Source of the DNA: Acidobacteriota bacterium
GTDB lineage: Bacteria; Acidobacteriota; Terriglobia; Terriglobales; Acidobacteriaceae
Length of the DNA stretch: 64,000 bases
NCBI GenBank assembly: GCA_021846275.1
Contig: JAJZBZ010000002.1
Span: 248,001-312,000, forward strand
Direction of reading: 5' to 3'
Below, in pieces: positions 30,094 to 39,452 of this stretch. The notes below the pieces were generated by a model. That model had not been told where the DNA came from and did no database searches. It was given only the letters and a program-made list of their open reading frames with translations. A program made the translations under genes and the position numbers. Each line of letters opens with the position of its first letter. Within the stretch, counting starts at the first letter, position 1.

Positions 30094-30116
30094 AACGCTT
30101 GCAGAAAACGCTTACA
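30094..30116. promoter_or_regulatory. LacI-like operator / direct repeat upstream of the GH35 gene
   Basis: The 10-mer AACGCTT(G/A)CA occurs twice with a 13-bp period (30094-30103 and 30107-30116). The second copy contains CGCTTACA, which is a half-site typical of LacI-family operators built on TGTAAGCGCTTACA. It lies in the divergent larE/GH35 gap, 62-84 bases before the GH35 start, suggesting sugar-responsive control. Confidence 0.45.
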
Positions 30117-30177
30117 ATGAGCGCGCCTTCGCTGCCGCATCCTTTGCCGCCGCGAGCAGAATTGAGGAGGAAATGCC

Positions 30178-31836
30178 ATGAGGAGAACGGAGCGCAAAAT
30201 GAGACTTGCCTGGCGCGGAGTGAACCAGCGCCGACGGGTGCTGCTGACGGCGATACTGACCGCGGGGATCGCGCTGGTGAACATCGGCGCGCAGGCGCAG
30301 GAGGCGAGCGCCACGCCGCAGATTGTGCATCGGGATGGGCGCTCCGCGCTGCTGGTGAATGGAAAGCCGTTTCTGGTGCTGGGTGGTCAGATCAACAACT
30401 CAAGTTCGTGGCCGACGACCATGCCCGCCGTGTGGTCGATGATGGATGCGATTCACGCCAACACGGTGGAGGCTCCGGTGTATTGGGAGCAGATGGAGCC
30501 GAAGCCGGGCGAGTTCGACTTCAGCACCGTCGATATGCTGGTGAATCAGGCGCGCGAGCATCATCTGCATCTGGTGCTGCTCTGGTTCGGAACGTGGAAG
30601 AATGGCGAGGATCACTACGTGCCGGAGTGGGTGAAGACCGATCCGGAGAAGTATCCGAGGATGATCGACGAGCGGGGCGAGCCGGTGCAGGTGTTGTCGG
30701 CAAACTCGGCGGCGAATCTCGATGCTGACCGCGCCGCGTTCGTCGCGCTGATGCGGCATCTGGCGCAGATCGACGGCAGCCAGCATACGGTGCTGATGAT
30801 GCAGGTGGAGAATGAGTCGGGAGCGATTGGCGCGGTGCGGGATCACTCGGCTGAGGCGGAAAAAGAGTTCGACGGGCCGGTGCCGCAGGTAGTGCTGTCC
30901 GCGATGGGGAAATCGCCGGGAACGTGGCGACAGGTCTTCGGATTCGACGCGGATGAGTATTTCCAGGCGTATTCGGTGGCGCGATATATCAATGCGATTG
31001 CGGCGGCGGGCAAGAAGGAGTTTGCGATTCCGATGTACTGCAATGTGTGGCTGGAGTATCCGCGCGGATACCAGATTCGCGGCCATCTGTTGCCGGGATA
31101 CGACTATCCGAGCGGCGGGCCGGTGCAGTCAAATATCGCGATCTGGAAGGCTGTGGCGACATCGATCGACGTGCTGGGGCCGGATCTCTACAGCGCGGAT
31201 CGGGGCTTTGAAAAAGAGGTGATGGCGACCTACAATCGCGCGGACAATCCGCTGTGGATACCGGAGACGGGGTCGAACAGGGCGTTTGGCGCGGAGTTTT
31301 TCTATGCCCTGGGGCGCGGTGCGATTGGCTTCTCGCCGTTTGGCACGGACCAGACGGGCTGGACCTTCGCGCCGGGCAGCTATCCGCACACGCTTGCGGA
31401 GAACTACGCTCTGATTGGCCCGATTGACGCCGAGGTTGCGGCGCTGAATGCGGAAGGAAAAATCCAGACCGCGGTGGAAGAATCTGGCGCAACGGAGGAG
31501 ACGCTGCATTTCGGCCGTTGGACGGCGTTCGTTGGCTTTGGCACGCGGCAGCCGGATGGCGAAACGCATGCGCCGGGCACGGCGGAACACGACGGACGCG
31601 CGCTGATCGGAGAGATCGGGCCGGATGATTTTCTGGTGACCGGAATCAACTGTCGCGTGACGTTTTTCCTGAGCGCGGGCCAGACGGGACACATGCAGAT
31701 TCTGCGCGCCGAGCAGGGCAGCTACAGCGGGACGACGTGGAAGCCGGAGCGGATTCTGAATGGCGATCAGACGGATCGCGGGCTGAACTTCCGCTCCGAT
31801 CCGCAGTATGTGCAACTGCATCTGGGCACATACTGA
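30178..31836 (+). CDS. Exported GH35-like beta-galactosidase with DUF5597-type C-terminus
   Basis: 552 residues. An N-terminal signal (RRRVLLTAILTAGIALVNIG, ends about residue 41) is followed by a TIM barrel: LLVNGKPFLVLGGQINNSSS, NTVEAPVYWEQMEPKPGEFD, an acid/base candidate E213 in QVENESG and a nucleophile candidate E363 in WIPETGS. These agree with GH35/GH42-type retaining beta-galactosidases. The C-terminal part resembles DUF5597. It should release terminal galactose in the periplasm, supplying the galK pathway. A strong GGAGG ribosome site fixes the ATG. It converges on a minus-strand operon and has LacI-like repeats upstream. Confidence 0.86.
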   Translation: MRRTERKMRLAWRGVNQRRRVLLTAILTAGIALVNIGAQAQEASATPQIVHRDGRSALLVNGKPFLVLGGQINNSSSWPTTMPAVWSMMDAIHANTVEAPVYWEQMEPKPGEFDFSTVDMLVNQAREHHLHLVLLWFGTWKNGEDHYVPEWVKTDPEKYPRMIDERGEPVQVLSANSAANLDADRAAFVALMRHLAQIDGSQHTVLMMQVENESGAIGAVRDHSAEAEKEFDGPVPQVVLSAMGKSPGTWRQVFGFDADEYFQAYSVARYINAIAAAGKKEFAIPMYCNVWLEYPRGYQIRGHLLPGYDYPSGGPVQSNIAIWKAVATSIDVLGPDLYSADRGFEKEVMATYNRADNPLWIPETGSNRAFGAEFFYALGRGAIGFSPFGTDQTGWTFAPGSYPHTLAENYALIGPIDAEVAALNAEGKIQTAVEESGATEETLHFGRWTAFVGFGTRQPDGETHAPGTAEHDGRALIGEIGPDDFLVTGINCRVTFFLSAGQTGHMQILRAEQGSYSGTTWKPERILNGDQTDRGLNFRSDPQYVQLHLGTY

Positions 31837-31890
31837 AGCGCCGCTGATGCGCTTGATGCGCGGCGAACAAGCTGGCTCCGGTGAGCGGAG

Positions 31891-33117
31891 TCACGTAAGC
31901 TGGGCCAGCATCTGGCGCATGTTCATGGGTGCTGCGGCGACGGTGTTGCGCGGCAGCGTCGGGCCGATGAGCACAGCCTGATTCTGCGCCTGACTCCAGA
32001 CCAGACACGCGCTCTGGTCGGCGCCGGTCAGCCGTTGCAGATCGACCCAGGCGTAGAAAGCGCCCATGTCGGCATCGAGCAGCGAACCGGCGGGATCGCT
32101 TGTGTTGCTCTCTGTTTTGCCGGAGAGCATTTCGTTCATGTTCAGGCTGCGCTGGCGCGGGGCAAAGCGCAGGACGAGCGTGAGCGGCTGCGCGCGGCGC
32201 AGCGCTTCGCGCGCAGCCCATTGGACGAAGGTCGTGCTGAAAATCTGCGTGCCGGAGCCTTGCGTGAGCACGTCGAGCTGGAAGCGCTGAAAGACCGGGC
32301 TGCCGGAGGCGGGATCGTCGGCATCCGTTGGCCACTTCAGCGACTCCGGAGTGATGCGCGCCATCGCTGTGCGCAGATGCTCCGGTCCCGCCCCTGCGCT
32401 GGAGAGAATCGTTCCGATGCGGTCGAGAAGCTGCGCACGAACCGGAGATAACGCGGCGTAGGAGCTGCTGGCCAACTGCGCGGCGAGCGCATGGTCAGAC
32501 ACTTCGCCATCGAAGTAGAGATGGCCGAAAGGAATTGGAGCTTTGTTTGCACGCTCCCGGGCAAAAGCAACCAGAGTGGGCCATCCGCCTGTGGGATCGA
32601 CCTGCGGGACGAAGACGCCATGAGGTCGCAGTTTGCGGAAGAGTGGATAGTCGGGCTTCTGTAGTTCCGGCCCGAGCACGACGAGCGCGACGCGCGGCAG
32701 GGCGGGCGCTGGGTCTGGCCGCGCCTGGCGCAGATGGTCGGCGTACTCGGTGGCGCTCTGGCGGAAGCTGTCGATCTGGTGAGTGGACCAGAGCGCGGCG
32801 GTGAACGCGTCGAGAAACTGCTGCGGGTGGCTGACCCAGTCGATGTGTGCGGCGGGCGCAGGCAGGCGAACGTCGGCGAAGCCCTGGAGCAGGCTGGTGC
32901 GCGCGGCAGGAGCCAGCGAAGCCAGAAAAGAAAACTGATCGTCAATGGCGCGCTGTTCGGCGGGAAACTTCCAGTCGTAGTCGCGCGCCTCACGCAGCAG
33001 CAGAGCGGCGAAGACCAGCGGCAGCGTGCGCACCAGTTCGAGGTGTTCTGTGATGACGGCGCGGGCGCGAGGCGGATACGCGGCAAAATCGGCAGCAGTG
33101 AGTTCCTGCGGCTGCAT
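31891..33117 (-). CDS. Uncharacterised protein in the TonB-receptor operon
   Basis: 408 residues, not recognised. It has no signal peptide or membrane segment and looks cytoplasmic. Visible features are LVLRFAPRQRSLNMNEMLSG and a Met-rich end (APMNMRQMLAQL). Its ATG overlaps the stop of the upstream phosphatase-fold gene by one base (TGATG), so it is translationally coupled and the last of four genes starting with a TonB receptor. Its conservation with the operon would be the main clue to its job. Confidence 0.8.
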   Translation of the reverse strand: MQPQELTAADFAAYPPRARAVITEHLELVRTLPLVFAALLLREARDYDWKFPAEQRAIDDQFSFLASLAPAARTSLLQGFADVRLPAPAAHIDWVSHPQQFLDAFTAALWSTHQIDSFRQSATEYADHLRQARPDPAPALPRVALVVLGPELQKPDYPLFRKLRPHGVFVPQVDPTGGWPTLVAFARERANKAPIPFGHLYFDGEVSDHALAAQLASSSYAALSPVRAQLLDRIGTILSSAGAGPEHLRTAMARITPESLKWPTDADDPASGSPVFQRFQLDVLTQGSGTQIFSTTFVQWAAREALRRAQPLTLVLRFAPRQRSLNMNEMLSGKTESNTSDPAGSLLDADMGAFYAWVDLQRLTGADQSACLVWSQAQNQAVLIGPTLPRNTVAAAPMNMRQMLAQLT

Positions 33118-34289
33118 CAGAGCACCTCGCTGAGCACGCGGCCCTGCGCACGCGGCGTGTCAAAGCCAAGCAGCGCTCCCAGCGTGGGCACCAGGTCGAG
33201 GGATTGCACGGGACGGTCGATCATTGCGCCCTGACGGACGCCGGGTCCGAGCGCCATGATCCAGGTGGTGCGCGAGAGCGCGTCGCCGGTGCGGTGATGC
33301 TGGAAGCCGTTGCCGCCGGAATCGAAATCAGAGTCGCGTCCAAAATCGGGCAGGATGAACATCGTTGTGCGCCCGGCGTATTCGGGGTCGGATTGAATCA
33401 TCTGCCATATCTCGGCGCAGAGCCGGTCAGAGCGCTGGATGCCCTCGATATACAGCGAGTACGCGCCGGAGTGCGCGACATCCATGTCGTGGAGCGTGAT
33501 CCAGAGCAGGCTGGGCGAGAGCTGGCGCATCAACTGCCGGGCGATGAAGACGGATAGTTCGTCGGCGCTGGAAAGCGTGAGCGCGTGCCGGGTGAAGTCA
33601 GAGACGGAGAGTTTGAGGATGGAGTCGAGCTGGCTCAGCTCGAACTCGCTGCCGCTCAGGTCCGGTGTGTAATAGGGATCCTCGTAGTTGTCGCGCAGCA
33701 GATGCTGAAAGGCGGCATCCGGCTGGCTTGGCATGGACGCGGCGAGCAGATGCTTGGGCAGGATGACGCCCGCGCCGAATCCCTTGCCGTAGCCGCGCGC
33801 ATCGCTTTCGCCGATGCGATTGAAGCCGTTGCTCGGCGCAACGACCCAGGCGTCGGAGGCGGGCCGATGCAGCGCCTTGCGGTAGTACTCGAAGACGGTC
33901 GGATTCGAGGGCGCGGTGGCGACAAAATTATCGAAGGTCTCGTAGACGCCGGTGGCCAGGCTGGCCGTGGCGACGTAGTGACCGAGGATGCCGTGGTTGA
34001 CGACGCGGCTGTAAAACGCGGCCTGCGGCAGCAGCGTCCGCATCAGGTGAGGAATGTTTTCCTGACCATCGGGCGCGAAGGTCTCCTCATCGCGTGCGCC
34101 TCCGCCGAAGGTGACGACGACAACCCTGCGACCGCGTGGCGGGGCGACGGCGCGCAGCGGCTGAAAACCGAGCAGCGGCGCGGCTGTGCCCATCAGCCCG
34201 GCGGCGCGCAGAAACTCACGGCGGTTGAGGGCGACGCGCTCGGATGCGTTGCGGAAGAAATCGGAATCGAGATGGCTGCGGCGCGTCAT
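33117..34289 (-). CDS. Tat-exported alkaline-phosphatase/sulfatase-fold protein (DUF1501-like)
   Basis: 390 residues. A Tat signal RREFLRAAGLMGTAAPLLG (about 23-41) precedes a domain starting RRVVVVTFGGGARDEETFAP. Metal-binding candidates are in ITLHDMDVAHSGAY and FILPDFGRDSDFDSGGNGFQ followed by HH, in the order expected for the alkaline phosphatase superfamily and DUF1501. The usual nucleophile motif (for example CxPSR of sulfatases) is not seen, so catalysis is uncertain. It sits between the TPR gene (4-bp ATGA overlap) and the unknown gene (1-bp overlap). It may process a ligand brought in by the TonB receptor. Confidence 0.72.
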   Translation of the reverse strand: MTRRSHLDSDFFRNASERVALNRREFLRAAGLMGTAAPLLGFQPLRAVAPPRGRRVVVVTFGGGARDEETFAPDGQENIPHLMRTLLPQAAFYSRVVNHGILGHYVATASLATGVYETFDNFVATAPSNPTVFEYYRKALHRPASDAWVVAPSNGFNRIGESDARGYGKGFGAGVILPKHLLAASMPSQPDAAFQHLLRDNYEDPYYTPDLSGSEFELSQLDSILKLSVSDFTRHALTLSSADELSVFIARQLMRQLSPSLLWITLHDMDVAHSGAYSLYIEGIQRSDRLCAEIWQMIQSDPEYAGRTTMFILPDFGRDSDFDSGGNGFQHHRTGDALSRTTWIMALGPGVRQGAMIDRPVQSLDLVPTLGALLGFDTPRAQGRVLSEVL

Positions 34290-35683
34290 TGCATTTTGAC
34301 CAGAAAGGTGGTGACCGAACGCAGGCGATTTTCCACTTCCGCGCGGTCGGCTTTGCTGTATTTCAGCTCGAGCGCAATCTGTTGCTGCGCCTTCTGTCTG
34401 TCGCCGTCATGATTGTAAGCAAGTGCGAGGCGATAGTGCGCCGTGGCATAGTCGGGCTTGCTGGCGATGGCCTGCTCCAGCAGCGGGATGCTCTGCTTCC
34501 ACTGGTTTTCCTGCTGCATCAGCAGCGCCATGGCAAACTGCGCATCGGGCATGCGCGGCTCGGCGCGCAGGGCGTGGGTGAGCAGCGTGCGCGCCGTATC
34601 AAGCTGCTGCTGCCCTTTGGGCTGATGGAGAATGCTGGTTGCGGCATAGGTGGCGATGACAGCGTTGCGCGGGTGACGCTCGGCAAAGCCAACCAGCGCG
34701 GCGCACTCCGGACGAATGCCTTCGGTGAGCACGGTGCAGTCGCGCCCGAGCAGCTCGGCGTAGAGCGCGTTGTCCGGATTTTTCCTGAGCAGTGTGGCGA
34801 AGATCGGAATGGCCTTGTCGTAGTAGCTGCCGCCGTAGTAAGCGACGCCAAGACCAAGCTGCATGCGCGTGCTGGCCGGGTAGCGCTTCACTCCCGCTTC
34901 AAACTCCTTGATGGCCGGATCGAAGGTCCAGTGCCGGAGAAACTCGATGCCAAGCAGGAAGACATTGCCTTCACTCGGATCGAGATTGGCCGCGCTGGCG
35001 TAATGCCGTGCCGCGTCCTCGAATTTTCCCAGGGACTCGTCCACATCGCCGTAAAGCGACTGAGCCTCTGCGGAATCTTCTACGCCAGGCATGCGTTGAA
35101 GCAGCGGTTCGGCCTGTGCGGCATGGCCGGATTGATAATCAGCCAGCGCGGCGTTGTAAAGAAGCGATGGGGCAGTGTCGTTCTTCTGGAGGTCGCTCTG
35201 CTGGAGCGCGACATGAAACGCGGACGCAGCTTTCGCAGGTTGATGCACGAGCATGTACGCCTGGCCAAGAGCAACCTGAGTGGATGCGTTCGATGGATCA
35301 AGCCGGGCACTGGCTTCGAGTGCGTGGATTGCGGGCAGGTTCTGATGCAGTTTCAGGTAAGCGGTGCCAAGGTTGGCCTCGGCAACGGCGGAGGATGGAT
35401 CATCCTGCGTGGCGGCAAGAAGACTGCTGAGCGCGGACTTCAGATCGCCAAGCTGCGCACAGGCAAGACCCAGTGACTCATCAACGGGAAAGTCATGCGC
35501 ATGGCGCGCGCGAAGCTGCGTCAGCAGTGTGCGAGCCTGAGCAAACTGGCCAGCCTGCATAGCGGACATGGCCTGCTGAAAGGCCTTATCGTCGGCGGAT
35601 TGGGCCGCAAGATGAACGGCGGAAAAAGCAAGCAGCACCGGGAGCAGCGCTGCGAGACGAAACGAAGTGAGGCGACAAGCCAT
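34286..35683 (-). CDS. Exported TPR-repeat protein
   Basis: 465 residues. A signal peptide (about 1-27, RLAALLPVLLAFSAVHLAAQ) is followed by about ten tetratricopeptide repeats, for example AVAEANLGTAYLKLHQNLPA and SLLYNAALADYQSGHAAQAE. Such repeats form a protein-binding superhelix. The ATG at 35683 is chosen because AGGAG precedes it and the signal peptide begins there. It is the second gene of the TonB-receptor operon, separated from the receptor by 60 bp that contain a stem-loop. Probably a periplasmic scaffold for substrate handling. Confidence 0.85.
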   Translation of the reverse strand: MACRLTSFRLAALLPVLLAFSAVHLAAQSADDKAFQQAMSAMQAGQFAQARTLLTQLRARHAHDFPVDESLGLACAQLGDLKSALSSLLAATQDDPSSAVAEANLGTAYLKLHQNLPAIHALEASARLDPSNASTQVALGQAYMLVHQPAKAASAFHVALQQSDLQKNDTAPSLLYNAALADYQSGHAAQAEPLLQRMPGVEDSAEAQSLYGDVDESLGKFEDAARHYASAANLDPSEGNVFLLGIEFLRHWTFDPAIKEFEAGVKRYPASTRMQLGLGVAYYGGSYYDKAIPIFATLLRKNPDNALYAELLGRDCTVLTEGIRPECAALVGFAERHPRNAVIATYAATSILHQPKGQQQLDTARTLLTHALRAEPRMPDAQFAMALLMQQENQWKQSIPLLEQAIASKPDYATAHYRLALAYNHDGDRQKAQQQIALELKYSKADRAEVENRLRSVTTFLVKMQ

Positions 35684-35698
35684 TCCGGAACGGCTCCT

Positions 35699-35733
35699 AC
35701 GATGCGGAGGCGGTGATTCCGCCCCCACATCGT
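35699..35733 (-). other. Intercistronic stem-loop between receptor and TPR genes
   Basis: ACGATG (35699-35704) pairs with CATCGT (35728-35733), GG with CC, and GGCGG (35709-35713) with CCGCC (35719-35723) around a TGATT loop; two single mismatches interrupt the stem. It lies between the receptor stop and the AGGAG ribosome site of the TPR gene. There is no T-run, so it may act as an RNA-processing or stability element that lowers expression of the distal genes. Confidence 0.5.
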
Positions 35734-35743
35734 GAAGTCTATC

Positions 35744-38700
35744 TCACCACTGATACTTCATTGCGAACTGGAAGAAGCGCGCATCGGGAGTAAAGTTCTG
35801 GAAGAAGCGGGGTCCGGTGATCTGGCCGCCGTTGGAGTTGATATTGGTTACGGACGGGATGCCGTACGCTGGCGTGTTCAGCACGTTGAAGATATCGGCG
35901 CGGAACTCCAGATATTGCGTCCGGTAGACCGGGAACTGCTTGAAGATGGACATGTTGATGCGCTCGTAGCCAGGACCGTAGACCTCGTTGCGCTTGCCGC
36001 CAAGCAGTTGCAGCACCTGGCTGGTGGCCGTGACCTGAGCCGGATACAGGTAGCCAGGCTGTGGCGTGGAATAGCTTCCGTTGTTTGGTCCGGGACTGAT
36101 CTCCGTGCCGGAGACCGGGTTGGCGAAGGCGCAGGGGTTGTACCAGTTCTGCAGCGTCTTCACCTTAGCCGGGCAGGTCACATTCGGATTGGTCGGGTTG
36201 GGCGAGCCACCACCTTTGTAGGGGTCGCCGACGATGATCGCGCGAGTTCCACCGCCAGACGGGCCGGTGTTGTTGGGATAGACGGTGAACGGACTGCCGG
36301 TCTGATCGAAGAAGGTCAGGTTGGTGGACCACTCGCCGACCAGAGCATTCAGCACGCCTCCGTGATTCAGATGAGCGCGACCCTTGCCGAATGGCAGATC
36401 ATAATATCCGTTGAAGGTGAAGCGCTCGCGGATGTCGAAGGGAGAGTTGCTGTAGTCATAGGGGATGGGCAAGAGATTGTTATTGCGGTAACCGCCGTCG
36501 CCGTTGCTGCCCAGCGGAGTTGGGGAATCATCCAGAGCGTGCGCCCAGGTGTAGCTGGCCAGGAAGTTCAGCCCGTGGGACATGCGCTTCTGCACCTTGG
36601 CCTGGAGCGAGTTGTAGTTGCTTTCGCCTTCGTAGCTGGTGTAGGCAGTTCCGCCGAAATCAGGGAACGGTCGATAGATTTGCGAGTTGATCGACGGGTT
36701 GGTGAGAGCAAAGGGATTGTTCGGATCCGGGAAGACCTGGAGGTGACGCGATACGTCGCCGACGTAGGAGAGCGTCATGGCCAGGTTGGGATTGAACTGA
36801 TGCTCAAAGGAGAGGTTGTAGTCCTCGGTATATGGCGTCTTTGTGTTCTGATCCGAACCTCGCAAAGCAGGCGTGGAGATGAAGTTTGCCAGACCTTCTG
36901 CGAGCTGAGTGGTGAATCCGTTTTCCAGCGAGACGCCGCCGTAGGCCGGGTCACTGATGCTGGGGCAGTTGTTGGCCACGCAGTTTGGAGCCGGGAAGGT
37001 GTCGGTGAACTGGAAGGGATAGTTTTCACCGAGGTTCGGGTAGTAACCCGTACTTTCCAGGCCGCCGTAGAAGATGCCGAATCCGGCGCGGACGACATCG
37101 TTCTCATCGATCGCATAGGAGACGCCGATGCGCGGCGCAAAGTTGGTCTTCTGCGCGTTGATGAGCGCGGGGTTGCTGACGTACTGGAGCGAGATATTGT
37201 CCTTGGCCAGCAGGTTGGTGAACAGCGAATTGATGGGGAAGCTCTTTTGCTGCTCGGGAATCTCATACGTGGCCTGACCGAAACCCGGTCCTTCCGCTCC
37301 GGTGACGTAGTAGCTTGCCTGGTATCCGCCCACATCCTTGTAGGGCTGATAGTAGTCGTAGCGTAGACCGAGGTTGACGGTCAGTTTGTTGTTGACGCGC
37401 CAATCATCCTGGAAGTATCCGGCGCGATACCAGTGAGCGTCGCCGTTTTGAAATTCGTTGGAAATCTGCGCGAAGTTGTTCTGATCGGCGAGGAAGTCGG
37501 CGACGCCGTATCCGGTGAAGGCCGCATTCAGGTTGCTGGTATAGGTGCCGTTGAAGCTGTAAGTGCCGCGCGGATAGGGCGGCTGCAGCGTGGAGAATCG
37601 GACGCTCTGGAAGTTCACGCCGAAGTGCAGCGTGTGATTGCCGGCGACCTTGGTCACGTTGTCGAGAATCTGGAAGACGTTCTCGTGTTCGTCGGTGACG
37701 TAGAAGGTGGTGCTGCCGAAGCTGGAGACGCCGCCGATGGAGACGTTGGGCAGGCCGCCGTTCTGCGGAAAATCAGGGCCGTAGGGAATGCCGCCGAGAC
37801 CGAGTGTGGCTGCAATGTCCGTGTTCGCATTGGGCTGCACGTATCCGTCGTGCAGATAGTTGTAACCGAAGCGGAATTCGTTGGAGAGCGTTGGGGTGAA
37901 GACGTGCGTTTCGCTGAGGACGAAGTTTTCGCCGAGGTTGATGATGTTTCCGTCGTTGCCGAAGCCGCCGCCGTCGAGGATGGGACCGAGCGGCGGGAGA
38001 TAGTTGCCCGGCTCATGGTAGTAGCTGAAGCGCGCAAACGTCTGATCGCTGTTGGTCGCGTTCCAGTCCATGCGGGTGTCCCACTGGAAGGTGTTGTCGC
38101 TGTCGTTCGCGTTGACGATGTAGTTGTTGAAGGTTTTGCCGCCGTTTGCGTTTGGCATGGGATAAAGATTCAGCAGATTCTGCGCGACCTTGTCAATCTG
38201 GCTGGAGCAGAAGACGTTCTGTTGCCCGTTGCATTGAAGCAACTGGCCGTTCTGCTTGTTCGGCTCATAGAGATAAATCGGCTGCGCCGCGCCGGTGAGC
38301 GAGGGACTGAGGAGTTCGCTGAAGTTGCCCTGGCGCATGAGCGGCGTCGGCACGGTGAGCGTCTGCGTGTTGCCGAAGATGATGCGGTTGGCCTGCGTAT
38401 CGCCAAAGAAGAAGAGCTTGTTCTTCAGGATCGGGAAGCCGAGCGTGGCACCGAACTGGTTCTCGTGATAGTTCGGGTTGGTGAGCGCGTTGAAGTTCTT
38501 GGCATCGAGAACGGTATTGCGCAGGTACTCCCATGCGTCGCCGTGAATTTCGTTGGTTCCTGACTTAATCGTTGCATTCACGACGGCACCGGCGGAGTGA
38601 CCAAACTCGGCGCTGTAGTCGCTGGTCTGCACTTTGAACTCGGACAGGGCATCCGGCGGGGGCTGAACGACGTAGCTGGCACCATTGGCGAAGTCAACGA

Positions 38701-39301
38701 CGTTCACGTTGTTGTCGACGCCGTCGAGGATGAAGTTGTTCTGTTCGGCGCGCTGGCCGTTGGCTTCAAAATCGCCCTTGCCGCCGCCACGGGAGCCATT
38801 GGAGGGATCGGTGCCGGTGGAGAGCTGAGCGATGTAGACCCAGTTCCTGCCATTCAGTGGAACATGGTTGATGGTCTGGGCCGTCATGACCTGGCCGACC
38901 GAGCCGCTCTCTGTCTGGAGCAGTGGAGGCGCGGTGGTGACGGTGACCGTCTCGGTGACCGCGCCAGGCTTGAGCGCGATGTTCACGCTGAGGCGCTCCT
39001 GCACCTGGATGGTCACATTCTCCTGCTTGGTGCTCTCAAAGCTGGGTGCCGAGGCGGTGACCGAGTAAACACCGATGCGCAGCGGCGAGAAGGTGTATAC
39101 GCCACCGGAGTCGGATTTGCTGGTGCTGGTGAATCCGGTATCGTTGTTGGTGATGGTGACCGTGGCACCGGGCACGATGGCACCGGAAGTGTCGGTGACG
39201 ACGCCGGTGAGCGCACCGGAGTCCTGTTGCGCGCGAGCACTGAAGGGAGCAACCAGGACAGCGATTGCCACGAGGATCATGCCTAGCCGGGAGAGTTTCA
39301 T
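35744..39301 (-). CDS. TonB-dependent receptor, Oar-like, with carboxypeptidase-regulatory domain
   Basis: 1185 residues. Signal peptide (1-24, ending ARA-QQ), a CarboxypepD_reg beta-sandwich (about 28-115, with LTGVVTDTSGAIVPGATVTI), a plug domain (about 120-260, with NHVPLNGRNWVYIAQLSTGT) and a large outer-membrane barrel ending in an aromatic residue (FAMKYQW). This is the Acidobacteria/Bacteroidota type of receptor used for uptake of oligosaccharides or peptides. GGAGG precedes the ATG. It is the first gene of an operon with a TPR protein, a Tat-exported phosphatase-fold protein and an unknown protein. A promoter and LacI-like operators lie upstream. Confidence 0.93.
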   Translation of the reverse strand: MKLSRLGMILVAIAVLVAPFSARAQQDSGALTGVVTDTSGAIVPGATVTITNNDTGFTSTSKSDSGGVYTFSPLRIGVYSVTASAPSFESTKQENVTIQVQERLSVNIALKPGAVTETVTVTTAPPLLQTESGSVGQVMTAQTINHVPLNGRNWVYIAQLSTGTDPSNGSRGGGKGDFEANGQRAEQNNFILDGVDNNVNVVDFANGASYVVQPPPDALSEFKVQTSDYSAEFGHSAGAVVNATIKSGTNEIHGDAWEYLRNTVLDAKNFNALTNPNYHENQFGATLGFPILKNKLFFFGDTQANRIIFGNTQTLTVPTPLMRQGNFSELLSPSLTGAAQPIYLYEPNKQNGQLLQCNGQQNVFCSSQIDKVAQNLLNLYPMPNANGGKTFNNYIVNANDSDNTFQWDTRMDWNATNSDQTFARFSYYHEPGNYLPPLGPILDGGGFGNDGNIINLGENFVLSETHVFTPTLSNEFRFGYNYLHDGYVQPNANTDIAATLGLGGIPYGPDFPQNGGLPNVSIGGVSSFGSTTFYVTDEHENVFQILDNVTKVAGNHTLHFGVNFQSVRFSTLQPPYPRGTYSFNGTYTSNLNAAFTGYGVADFLADQNNFAQISNEFQNGDAHWYRAGYFQDDWRVNNKLTVNLGLRYDYYQPYKDVGGYQASYYVTGAEGPGFGQATYEIPEQQKSFPINSLFTNLLAKDNISLQYVSNPALINAQKTNFAPRIGVSYAIDENDVVRAGFGIFYGGLESTGYYPNLGENYPFQFTDTFPAPNCVANNCPSISDPAYGGVSLENGFTTQLAEGLANFISTPALRGSDQNTKTPYTEDYNLSFEHQFNPNLAMTLSYVGDVSRHLQVFPDPNNPFALTNPSINSQIYRPFPDFGGTAYTSYEGESNYNSLQAKVQKRMSHGLNFLASYTWAHALDDSPTPLGSNGDGGYRNNNLLPIPYDYSNSPFDIRERFTFNGYYDLPFGKGRAHLNHGGVLNALVGEWSTNLTFFDQTGSPFTVYPNNTGPSGGGTRAIIVGDPYKGGGSPNPTNPNVTCPAKVKTLQNWYNPCAFANPVSGTEISPGPNNGSYSTPQPGYLYPAQVTATSQVLQLLGGKRNEVYGPGYERINMSIFKQFPVYRTQYLEFRADIFNVLNTPAYGIPSVTNINSNGGQITGPRFFQNFTPDARFFQFAMKYQW

Positions 39302-39314
39302 GTGAGCCTCCAGA

Positions 39315-39324
39315 AAAACGTTTT
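39315..39324. promoter_or_regulatory. LacI-like palindrome AAAACGTTTT
   Basis: A perfect 10-bp palindrome with the central CG typical of LacI/GalR-family operators, flanked by GA and CA. It overlaps the ribosome-site side of the TonB-receptor leader, 14 bases before the ATG. Confidence 0.4.
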
Positions 39325-39390
39325 CATTGGCACATCGGCGTAACGAGCTTCCGATGCTTTAGCCGAACCGACTGAGACGGCCCAGCCCAT

Positions 39391-39406
39391 GAATGCGTTT
39401 ACATTC
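39391..39406. promoter_or_regulatory. LacI-like operator in the TonB-receptor leader
   Basis: GAATG-CGTTTA-CATTC forms a 5-bp inverted repeat. On the minus strand it contains TGTAAACGCATT, which is near the TGTAAACGTTTACA-type operators of LacI-family sugar repressors. It lies about 45 bases downstream of the predicted transcription start, a good position for repression. Confidence 0.45.
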
Positions 39407-39452
39407 TTCGGTCTTTCAGTTAACGAACAAAGCCGAATTCCAACGCGAGAGA

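Noticed and set aside
31840-31885. Hairpins between the convergent GH35 and unknown genes as terminators
   Set aside because: The pairs CGCCGC/GCGGCG and CTCCG/CGGAG are short or widely spaced and lack a T-run.
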